DNA of 14,063 nt from an uncultured Ignavibacteria bacterium (GTDB taxonomy: Bacteria; Bacteroidota; Ignavibacteria; Ignavibacteriales; Melioribacteraceae). The DNA lies in contig CALGLM010000310.1 in the NCBI GenBank assembly GCA_937930275.1, positions 1 to 14,063 of the forward strand, read 5' to 3'. The number at the start of each line of letters is the position of its first letter. The first letter of the stretch is position 1. Shown piece by piece: positions 1 to 7,133 of this stretch. The notes beneath the pieces are model-generated. The model was not told the DNA's origin. It saw nothing but the letters and a program-made list of their open reading frames with translations, and did not search any database. The translations under genes and the position numbers were made by a program.

Positions 1-30
1 TAGTAATAACATTAAAATATTCTTCTTCAT
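1..30 (-). CDS. 5' start of an unidentified gene, cut by the left edge
   Basis: Reading leftward, an ATG at 30-28 opens a frame that stays open for ten codons to the window edge and encodes MKKNILMLLL. Two lysines followed by a run of hydrophobic residues is how a Sec signal peptide or a first membrane helix begins. A GGA at 40-38, seven bases before the ATG, could be a weak ribosome binding site. The gene starts 10 bases after the stop of the antiporter gene, so it is probably the next member of the same transcription unit. Ten residues cannot identify a family. NuoN would be a natural guess after nuoM, but nothing in these residues supports it specifically. Confidence 0.45.
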   Translation of the reverse strand, partial: MKKNILMLLL

Positions 31-40
31 AAATTATTCC

Positions 41-1450
41 TTATAATTTTCCGTGATAAAATATAAAATAAATAATAGTAAATATCGGTAAAAGTACGGG
101 TATTGAATATTTTACTATATACTCAAAAAATGTAGGCATTTTAATACCAGCTTTTTCGCTTATTGATTTAACCATAAAGTTTGGTCCGTTACCGATGTAT
201 GTCATTGAACCAAAAAATACGGCAGCTATTGAAATTGCCTGTAAATAAACCGGATATAGATAAGAAAATTCATGTACTTGTGTTTTATTATTAACATCCA
301 TACCATATTTACCTAATTCGGCACTTAAAAAGTTCAAATAAGTAGGAGCATTATCTAAAAATGAGCTTAAAGTACCTGTTGCCCAATAAAAAATGCCGGG
401 TGTTAAGTCTTTACTTAATACTTGAGCTTCGTGGGCAATTAATTGTAATGCCGGAATCATAGTTGCAAAAATGCCTATAAATAGATATGCAACTTCCAAA
501 ATCGGTTCAAATGTAAAATGATTTGTGTGTAAAATTGTTTTATCTGCAGTTTTATGCGATAAATAAACTATCGAAAACATTATAATTTCTCTAATACCAA
601 AAGGAAGCGGAGATAAACTTGGTACCCAAGGCAAAACTGCCGGATCAATAAAAACCGATATTAACACAATAGCTAAGTAACCTAAATTTTTAAGTCCTTT
701 AATTTCAATTTTACCGGTGTATTTTACTTCCATATTATGGACTTTATTCCTTGAATCGACAACATAAAAAACTGCTAATATCATTAATATTGTAGGTAAC
801 CAAATATACCAACCGTGTTGTACAAACCAAAAGAAATTAATTCCCCGTAAAAATCCCAAGAACAACGGAGGATCTCCTATAGGTGTTAAAGCCCCGCCTA
901 CATTACTTATAATAAAAATAAAAAATATTATATGATAAGGCTTAATTCTTTCCCTGTTAATTCGTATAAAAGGTCTAATTAACAGCATTGAGGCACCGGT
1001 TGTTCCAATAATATTGGCAATAACGGCCCCAAAAAGTAAAACCAGCACATTTAACAAAGGCGTTGATTCTCTATCAATTTTAATGAGAATTCCGCCCGAT
1101 GCTACAAATAAAGAAGATAATAATGCAATGAATGCAATATACTCTGAAAGAGTATGAAGTAAACTATAATAATCATTCAAAAACAATGCGTAATACAATA
1201 CAGTAACAAGTCCCAATGCAATTGAAACTTTAGGATAATGTTTTTCCCAAAAGTGTGCGTAAAATAAAGGACCGGTTGCAATCATTAATAGTAAAATAAC
1301 AAAAGGTAAAACCATAAATGCAGAAGGTAGAACAGTCGAATGTCCATGATTTACCGCATGAGCCACGGTATCAATAACAGCATTTTCGGAACCAAATACT
1401 ACACTAAAGTTACTAAATGCAATCAACATTAAGAATAATACTCTAAACAT
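41..1450 (-). CDS. NhaD/CitMHS-type sodium:proton antiporter-like membrane protein
   Basis: This 469-residue protein is very hydrophobic, with about a dozen membrane segments. It resembles the ion transporter (IT) superfamily proteins usually annotated as sodium:proton antiporter or putative citrate transporter in Bacteroidota and Chlorobiota. Two re-entrant-loop signatures are visible: NVGGALTPIGDPPLFLG (183-199) and SSFLDNAPTY (362-371), plus a glycine-rich GSMTYIGNGPN stretch (414-424). Residues 1-20 look like a cleavable signal peptide, followed by a short polar segment with His31, His35 and His37 before the first core helix near 45. The ATG at 1450-1448 has GAG seven bases upstream. It begins 11 bases after nuoM ends, so co-transcription with complex I genes is likely. 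The probable role is Na+/H+ exchange in the inner membrane. The ion is inferred from the family, and an organic-anion substrate cannot be excluded. Confidence 0.82.
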   Translation of the reverse strand: MFRVLFLMLIAFSNFSVVFGSENAVIDTVAHAVNHGHSTVLPSAFMVLPFVILLLMIATGPLFYAHFWEKHYPKVSIALGLVTVLYYALFLNDYYSLLHTLSEYIAFIALLSSLFVASGGILIKIDRESTPLLNVLVLLFGAVIANIIGTTGASMLLIRPFIRINRERIKPYHIIFFIFIISNVGGALTPIGDPPLFLGFLRGINFFWFVQHGWYIWLPTILMILAVFYVVDSRNKVHNMEVKYTGKIEIKGLKNLGYLAIVLISVFIDPAVLPWVPSLSPLPFGIREIIMFSIVYLSHKTADKTILHTNHFTFEPILEVAYLFIGIFATMIPALQLIAHEAQVLSKDLTPGIFYWATGTLSSFLDNAPTYLNFLSAELGKYGMDVNNKTQVHEFSYLYPVYLQAISIAAVFFGSMTYIGNGPNFMVKSISEKAGIKMPTFFEYIVKYSIPVLLPIFTIIYFIFYHGKL

Positions 1451-1461
1451 CTTTTTTCTCG

Positions 1462-2982
1462 TTAAAATAATTTAAATGTATATGAACTAACTGATTTTAA
1501 TAAAAAATCTGTAGAAGAATCGGTAATATTCAAGAATGTATTTGGATATATGCCAAACCAAACTATAAATATTCCTATTATACTCAAAATAAATATCTCC
1601 TTTGCAGTAAGATCGCTTAATGTATTTAATTTATCATTTTTAACTTCACCAAAAACTACTCTTTGGTACATCCATAATAGATAAACGGCAGCGAATATTA
1701 CACCCGAAGCAGCAAAAACAGTAAATAAATGATTATTTAATACTAATGACTTATAAGAACCTAAAAGTATTAAAAATTCGCCTATAAATCCGTTTAATCC
1801 CGGTAACCCGATTGAAGAAAGCGAAACAAAAAGTAAAAATGCAGAATAAACAGGAACTAATTTAGCAATTCCTCCGTAATAAGAAATTTCTCTATTATGA
1901 GTACGGTCGTAAATCATTCCCACCATTAAGAACAGTGCACCTGTTGAAAGTCCGTGATTTACCATTTGAATAATAGCCCCCTGAACTGATTCATGAGTCA
2001 TACCAAATATACCAAGTACAACAAATCCCAAGTGTGATACAGACGAATATGCAACTAATTTTTTCATATCTGTTTGCACCATAGCCACTAAAGCACCATA
2101 AATAATACCTATAACAGCCAGAACTGAAATAAAACCTGCAAAATGGACGGATGACTGCGGGAATAATGGTAGGTTAAAACGCAATAAACCGTATGTCCCC
2201 ATCTTCAATAAAACTCCGGCAAGAATCACTGAACCGGCTGTCGGAGCTTGTACGTGAGCATCCGGTAACCATGTATGTACCGGAAATAACGGAACTTTAA
2301 TAGCAAAACTTATAAAAAAGGCTAAAAACAAATATTTTTGTAATTCAAGCGGTATTTTTGGCGCAACATTATATAATACTTCAATATCGGTAGTAAAATA
2401 ACCGATAAGATTACTTGCATACACACCAAGCCAAATTATTGCAACAAGCATTAAAAGGCTACCTGCCATAGTATAAATAAAAAACTTTATAGATGCATAG
2501 ATTCTTTCTTTTCCGCCCCATATACCGATTATAAAATACATCGGAATTAACATTACTTCCCAGAAAATATAAAATAAAAATAAATCAAGAGAAATGAATA
2601 CTCCTAACATACCTACTTCAAGAAAGAGCATAAAAAAAGTAAATAGCTTAACTCTATTTTTAATGCTTTCCCAAGATGAATATAAAGTTAATGGGGTCAA
2701 AAATGTAGTTAACAGAACTAAAATCATTGATAAGCCGTCAATTCCGACTTTATAACTTAAATTTAGACTTTTAACCCAAGAAACTTGATGAACTAATTGA
2801 AAACCGGGTTTAATACTGTCGAAATTTGCATATACAATAAGTGAAACTACGAATGCAAATATAGAGACTAATAATCCTATTGCCTTAATAGCCTTCTGTT
2901 GCGAATCCTTAAAGAATAGTATTATTATACTTCCAATTATCGGAATTAATAGCAGATATGTAAGTAAAAAGTTTTTTTCCAT
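1462..2982 (-). CDS. nuoM: NADH-quinone oxidoreductase subunit M (complex I membrane arm)
   Basis: The 506-residue protein is one of the three antiporter-like, proton-translocating subunits of respiratory complex I. The channel residues expected from E. coli NuoM are present: Glu142 in FYIFWEVMLIP, Lys229 in FAIKVPLFPVHTWLPDAHV, Lys260 in LLKMGTYG, and the terminal-channel Glu402 in LPGLNGFIGEF. The conserved D305MKKLVAYSSVSHLG loop and the 14-helix pattern are complete, and the length is normal for the family. The ATG at 2982-2980 lies three bases after the TAG of nuoL, with no clear Shine-Dalgarno, so translation is probably coupled to nuoL. nuoN, which usually follows nuoM, is not the next gene; an antiporter of another family is. 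Confidence 0.97.
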   Translation of the reverse strand: MEKNFLLTYLLLIPIIGSIIILFFKDSQQKAIKAIGLLVSIFAFVVSLIVYANFDSIKPGFQLVHQVSWVKSLNLSYKVGIDGLSMILVLLTTFLTPLTLYSSWESIKNRVKLFTFFMLFLEVGMLGVFISLDLFLFYIFWEVMLIPMYFIIGIWGGKERIYASIKFFIYTMAGSLLMLVAIIWLGVYASNLIGYFTTDIEVLYNVAPKIPLELQKYLFLAFFISFAIKVPLFPVHTWLPDAHVQAPTAGSVILAGVLLKMGTYGLLRFNLPLFPQSSVHFAGFISVLAVIGIIYGALVAMVQTDMKKLVAYSSVSHLGFVVLGIFGMTHESVQGAIIQMVNHGLSTGALFLMVGMIYDRTHNREISYYGGIAKLVPVYSAFLLFVSLSSIGLPGLNGFIGEFLILLGSYKSLVLNNHLFTVFAASGVIFAAVYLLWMYQRVVFGEVKNDKLNTLSDLTAKEIFILSIIGIFIVWFGIYPNTFLNITDSSTDFLLKSVSSYTFKLF

Positions 2983-2985
2983 AGT

Positions 2986-4926
2986 CTATAATTTAATAAT
3001 TATCCAAAATAGAACTGCCGAAATACCAAGCAGCATTAGAATTGCATAAAATTGAGTTAATCCGTTTTGTAACCTTTTAGTTAAATCGGAGGTAGAACTA
3101 ACTAATGAAGCAGCTCCGTTAATAAATCCGTCAATAATTTTATTATCGGTAAATTTCCAAAGAACTTTTTCCGAAACTAATTGAATCGGTCTAATAATAA
3201 TTGTTTCATAAAATTCATCGACACGGTATTTGTCAAGAAGCAGTCTATAAATAGCACCAAAAGCAACAGAAGTTTTTTCTGCTATGCTCCTCTTTTTGGT
3301 GTAAATGTAATATGCAAAGTACATTGAAGATAAAGCTAAGACAACAGATATCACCATTAACAATATCTCTTCTAAATGCGAATGGGATCCGTATAATGCA
3401 AGTCTTCTTTCAGATTGCTCAAAAATAGGATGTAACCAGCTTTCAAATTTATTTCCGCCTTCACCAGAAAACACGGCAGGAATTCCTATATATCCGCCGA
3501 TAACTGATAAACCTGCAAGAATAATTAAGGGAATCGTCATAACGGATGGAGACTCGTGCGGGTGTGTATGATTTTTATCAAACCTTTCTTTGCCAAAAAA
3601 AGTAAGCGAAACTAATCTAAACATATAAAAAGCCGTCATAACTGCCGTAAGTACTCCTATTATCCAAAATATTAGACCGCCTTTGCTATATGCATTCCAT
3701 AATATTTCATCTTTGCTAAAAAATCCCGAAAGTCCGGGAAATCCGGCAATAGCAAATGTAGCAATCAAAAATGTAATAAAAGTTTTTGGCATGTACTTCT
3801 TTAATCCACCGTAGTGCTGTATGTCTTGTTTTTCATGCATTGCATGTATAACTGAACCCGCACCTAAAAACAGCAATGCCTTAAAAAAAGCATGAGTCAT
3901 TACATGAAAAATTCCGGCGGAAAAAGCACCGACACCTAAACCTAAAAACATATAACCCAACTGACTTACCGTACTATAAGCTAAAACCTTTTTAATATCA
4001 TTTTGTACTAAACCAACAGTAGCTGCAAAAAAGGCGGTTAATAACCCCACAACAGCAATTAAAAGTAATACAGAAGGCGCAGATGCAAATATTATAGAAC
4101 TTCTGGCAACCATATAAACACCGGCTGTTACCATTGTAGCGGCATGGATTAATGCGGAAACCGGAGTTGGACCAGCCATGGCATCAGGGAGCCAAACAAA
4201 TAATGGTATTTGAGCTGATTTACCGGTAGCTCCAATAAATAAGAACAATGCGATTAATGTAAATACCGAATCCCCGACCGGATAATTTGCAACTTTTGAA
4301 AATACTTCATTAAAATTTAAAGAATCAAAAGTTTGGTAAATCAAGAACATTCCCAAAAGAAATCCAAAATCACCTATTCTGTTAACTATAAATGCTTTTT
4401 TAGCTGCTTGAGGTACTGTTCCTTTTTCAAATTTCCTATCATACCAAAACCCTATTAGTAAGTAAGAGCAAAGTCCTACCCCTTCCCAACCTAAAAATAG
4501 AACTAAAAAATTATCGCCAAGTATTAGGTTCATCATAGCAAAAATAAACAGATTTAAGTAGGCAAAAAACCTCCAAAATCCTTTATCGCCATGCATATAA
4601 CCAATTGAATAAACATGTATTAAGAAACCGACTCCGGTAACAACCAGTGCCATTACAAGTGATAGTTGATCAACAAGATATGCAAATTTGATGTTTAAGC
4701 CGCCGACATTTAGCCATGAAAAAAGGGTTACTATATTCGAACGACTTTCAACCGGTAGTGATAAAGTTTCAATAAACGCACCTAAGGATATTATAAAGCC
4801 TATTCCGACAGTGCTGCTCCCGATAATACCGATTATTTTTTCATTTTTAATTTTATGTCCAAATAATCCGTTAAATAAAAAGCCTAATAAAGGAAGTAAA
4901 ACGGTTAAATAAATTAAGTTTATCAT
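2986..4926 (-). CDS. nuoL: NADH-quinone oxidoreductase subunit L (complex I membrane arm)
   Basis: This 646-residue protein is the distal proton-pumping subunit of complex I. The half-channel residues are all visible: Glu148 in LGWEGVGLCSYLLIGFW, Lys236 in GATGKSAQIPLFVWLPDAM, His261 in SALIHAATMVTAGVY, and Lys405 in GFFSKDEIL. The family-specific C-terminal extension is intact: the DKYRVDEFYE segment (566-575), the amphipathic stretch that corresponds to the lateral helix, and a final anchoring helix (about 626-644). A His-rich loop (HTHPHE, 453-458) sits between late helices, as is common in this subunit. The gene starts 6 bases after nuoK ends and stops with TAG three bases before nuoM. 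No strong ribosome binding site is seen, which fits coupled translation. Confidence 0.98.
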   Translation of the reverse strand: MINLIYLTVLLPLLGFLFNGLFGHKIKNEKIIGIIGSSTVGIGFIISLGAFIETLSLPVESRSNIVTLFSWLNVGGLNIKFAYLVDQLSLVMALVVTGVGFLIHVYSIGYMHGDKGFWRFFAYLNLFIFAMMNLILGDNFLVLFLGWEGVGLCSYLLIGFWYDRKFEKGTVPQAAKKAFIVNRIGDFGFLLGMFLIYQTFDSLNFNEVFSKVANYPVGDSVFTLIALFLFIGATGKSAQIPLFVWLPDAMAGPTPVSALIHAATMVTAGVYMVARSSIIFASAPSVLLLIAVVGLLTAFFAATVGLVQNDIKKVLAYSTVSQLGYMFLGLGVGAFSAGIFHVMTHAFFKALLFLGAGSVIHAMHEKQDIQHYGGLKKYMPKTFITFLIATFAIAGFPGLSGFFSKDEILWNAYSKGGLIFWIIGVLTAVMTAFYMFRLVSLTFFGKERFDKNHTHPHESPSVMTIPLIILAGLSVIGGYIGIPAVFSGEGGNKFESWLHPIFEQSERRLALYGSHSHLEEILLMVISVVLALSSMYFAYYIYTKKRSIAEKTSVAFGAIYRLLLDKYRVDEFYETIIIRPIQLVSEKVLWKFTDNKIIDGFINGAASLVSSTSDLTKRLQNGLTQFYAILMLLGISAVLFWIIIKL

Positions 4927-4932
4927 TAAATT

Positions 4933-5238
4933 TTACCACTTAAATAAGTTAATTTCATCAATATTTACGGTCAATTTATTTCTAAATACCATTATAATAA
5001 TAGCAAGTCCGATTGCAGCTTCTGCTGCTGCAACAGACATTACAAAAAACACAAACACTTGTCCTATTGCATTACCTAAGTATGAAGAAAAAGTGATTAA
5101 TGTTAAATTTGCGGAGTTTAGCATTAGTTCAATGCACATAAAAACGACAATCGCATTTCTTCTAATTATTACTCCTATAGTACCGGTAATAAACATAAAG
5201 GCACTTAAAATTAAGAAATATTCAACAGGTATATTCAT
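4933..5238 (-). CDS. nuoK: NADH-quinone oxidoreductase subunit K (complex I membrane arm)
   Basis: This 101-residue, three-helix protein matches NuoK (ND4L), which forms part of the proton path between the quinone site and the antiporter-like subunits. The two buried glutamates essential in the family are present: Glu37 in [13 protein letters not shown] and Glu73 in [13 protein letters not shown]. Length is normal for the family. The ATG at 5238-5236 lies two bases after the nuoJ stop (TAG), and a GAG lies about seven bases upstream. The gene is followed by nuoL after six bases. The order J-K-L-M is the conserved order of nuo operons. Confidence 0.97.
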   Translation of the reverse strand: MNIPVEYFLILSAFMFITGTIGVIIRRNAIVVFMCIELMLNSANLTLITFSSYLGNAIGQVFVFFVMSVAAAEAAIGLAIIIMVFRNKLTVNIDEINLFKW

Positions 5239-5240
5239 AA

Positions 5241-5756
5241 CTACTCAAATTTCTTTTTAGCTAACACAATTGCACCAATAGTAGCAGAAAGCAGTAAAAA
5301 TCCTGCTACCATAAAAGGTAATACATATTCTGTGTATAACACATTACCGATCGTACTAATTTTACCGATTTCAATACTCTTTAATTTATCTGGAGATAAA
5401 TTATGTGACGGAGCTTGGTAAAAAATAATATAAGCAATCTGAATAAAAATAAGTACGGCAATAATTGACCCAAACATTTTTATCTTTTGCTTGTTTTGGG
5501 ATGCTGTAGGTTCGTCATGCTGGTTTAGCAACATAATTACAAATAAAAACAATACCATTATAGCACCGGCATACACAATTATTTGAACAACCGCTATAAA
5601 TTGTGCATGCAATAAAAGATATAGACCTGCTAATGCAAAAAAGTTTAAAATTAGAAAAACGGCGCTAATTATAGCATTTTTTCTTGTAACAACCATAACG
5701 GATGAAACAACAGCTATAAATGAAAAAACAACAAATATTATTAATTCAATATTCAT
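5241..5756 (-). CDS. nuoJ: NADH-quinone oxidoreductase subunit J (complex I membrane arm)
   Basis: The 171-residue protein has five predicted membrane helices and matches NuoJ (ND6). The family's best conserved segment is present at residues 57-77 ([13 protein letters not shown] followed by LFLFVIMLL), containing the helix whose bulge couples quinone chemistry to pumping. A polar loop (about 78-93) and a longer periplasmic-type loop (about 114-143) separate the later helices. The ATG at 5756-5754 is two bases after the asnS stop codon. In most nuo operons the upstream neighbour is nuoI, so this cluster is a partial nuo block; nuoA-I are not in the window. Confidence 0.95.
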   Translation of the reverse strand: MNIELIIFVVFSFIAVVSSVMVVTRKNAIISAVFLILNFFALAGLYLLLHAQFIAVVQIIVYAGAIMVLFLFVIMLLNQHDEPTASQNKQKIKMFGSIIAVLIFIQIAYIIFYQAPSHNLSPDKLKSIEIGKISTIGNVLYTEYVLPFMVAGFLLLSATIGAIVLAKKKFE

Positions 5757-5758
5757 TT

Positions 5759-7057
5759 TTATGGTGTATTCCTATATATCATTCTTGGATATGGGATAGT
5801 TTCGCGAATATGGTCAAGACCACAAATCCAAGCAACGGTTCTTTCAATCCCTAATCCAAAACCGGAATGAGGAACCGAGCCGAATCTACGTAAATCTAAA
5901 TACCACTCAAAATACTCTTGTGGTAAGTTATGTTCTTTAATTCTACTTAGTAATAATTCCAATTCATCTTCCCTTTGGCTGCCACCAATTATCTCACCGT
6001 AACCTTCAGGAGCAAGAACATCAACTGCCAAAGCAACTTTTTCGTTATTAGGGTCACGTTTCATATAAAACGCCTTTACTTCCGAAGGATATCTATGAAC
6101 CATTACCGGTCTATCAAATTGACTTGAGATAGTGGTTTCATCCGGTGCGCCAAAATCATTTCCCCATTCAAATTCTTGCCCGTTTTTCTTTAATATTTCA
6201 ACTGCTTCATCATACGAAATTCTTGGGAAAGGACGTTTTACTTTCTCTAATTTTTCTATGTCTCTTTCTAAAACTTTTAAATCTTCCATTCTATCGGTTA
6301 AAACGCACTGAACGATATATTCTAAAAATTCTTCGGCTAAATCCATATTATCATTCAAATCATTAAATGCAACTTCAGGTTCAACCATCCAAAATTCGGT
6401 CAGATGTCTTCTTGTTTTAGATTTTTCAGCTCTAAAAGTCGGTCCAAAAGTGTAAACTTTACCCAATGCCATTGCACTGGCTTCGGCGTATAATTGCCCT
6501 GATTGTGTTAAATATGCTTTCCCTAAGTCAAAATAAGGGGTTTCAAAAAGTGTTGAAGTACCTTCACATGCATTTGGTGTAATAATAGGACTATCAACAA
6601 GCGTAAATCCTTTATTATCAAAAAAATCTCTAATAGCTTTAATTATTCTATGTCGAATTCTTAAAATAGAAGCTTGTCTTTTTGAGCGTAACCATAAATG
6701 ACGATGATCCATTAAAAACTCAGGTCCATGTTCTTTTGGTGTTATCGGATATTCACTTGATAGAGATATAAGCTTAAGATCAGTAACATCTACTTCATAA
6801 CCTCCGACAGAACGAGGTTCTGATTTGACTTTTCCAGTTAAAATAATTGAAGATTCTTGAGTTAAAGTTTCTGCTAAATCAAAAATTTCCTCGCTAACAT
6901 TCCCTTTAAAAACAATACACTGAGTTAATCCTGTACCGTCTCTTAAAATTAAAAATTTTACTTTTCCGCTTGAACGTTTGTTATACAACCAACCTTGTAG
7001 TGTAACTTCTTCCCCTACGTACTTGCTTAATTCATTAATATAGTATTTTGAGCTCAT
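5759..7057 (-). CDS. asnS: Asparagine--tRNA ligase (class IIb)
   Basis: The 432-residue cytoplasmic enzyme charges tRNA-Asn with asparagine. An N-terminal OB-fold anticodon-binding domain (about 17-100, starting [18 protein letters not shown]) precedes a class II catalytic core. Motif 1 is around VDSPIITP (154-161). Motif 2 is [21 protein letters not shown] (208-228). Motif 3 is [13 protein letters not shown] (399-411). The [12 protein letters not shown] segment (165-176) and [11 protein letters not shown] (354-364) are typical of AsnRS rather than AspRS. Length is close to the compact AsnRS form. The ATG at 7057-7055 is the only sensible start: an ATG five bases upstream meets a stop within three codons. 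It runs into nuoJ with a 2-base gap, which is an unusual neighbour, and a candidate promoter lies upstream. Confidence 0.93.
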   Translation of the reverse strand: MSSKYYINELSKYVGEEVTLQGWLYNKRSSGKVKFLILRDGTGLTQCIVFKGNVSEEIFDLAETLTQESSIILTGKVKSEPRSVGGYEVDVTDLKLISLSSEYPITPKEHGPEFLMDHRHLWLRSKRQASILRIRHRIIKAIRDFFDNKGFTLVDSPIITPNACEGTSTLFETPYFDLGKAYLTQSGQLYAEASAMALGKVYTFGPTFRAEKSKTRRHLTEFWMVEPEVAFNDLNDNMDLAEEFLEYIVQCVLTDRMEDLKVLERDIEKLEKVKRPFPRISYDEAVEILKKNGQEFEWGNDFGAPDETTISSQFDRPVMVHRYPSEVKAFYMKRDPNNEKVALAVDVLAPEGYGEIIGGSQREDELELLLSRIKEHNLPQEYFEWYLDLRRFGSVPHSGFGLGIERTVAWICGLDHIRETIPYPRMIYRNTP

Positions 7058-7084
7058 AACATTTCACAAATTTATTTTAAAACA

Positions 7085-7121
7085 CAAATATAAATACAAT
7101 CTAAATTAAAAAAAACACAAA
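7085..7121 (-). promoter_or_regulatory. Candidate Bacteroidota-type promoter for asnS-nuoJKLM
   Basis: On the minus strand, TATATTTG at 7092-7085 exactly fits the TAnnTTTG (-7) element known from Bacteroidota promoters. A TTTG at 7121-7118 could be the -33 element, but the 25-base spacing is longer than usual. Transcription would begin near 7078, about 20 bases before the asnS start codon. The 76-base gap is very AT-rich, so chance matches are possible. Confidence 0.3.
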
Positions 7122-7133
7122 TCGTCTTTTAAA

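Noticed and set aside
4688-4912. 74-codon open frame on the plus strand
   Set aside because: It lies antisense inside nuoL, shows no recognisable family features, and nuoL is fully supported.
6145-6366. 73-codon open frame on the plus strand
   Set aside because: It is antisense to the catalytic core of asnS and looks like a chance open frame.
5759-7057. Aspartate--tRNA ligase as an alternative to AsnRS
   Set aside because: The [12 protein letters not shown] segment and compact length fit AsnRS, and the GAD insertion domain of bacterial AspRS is absent.
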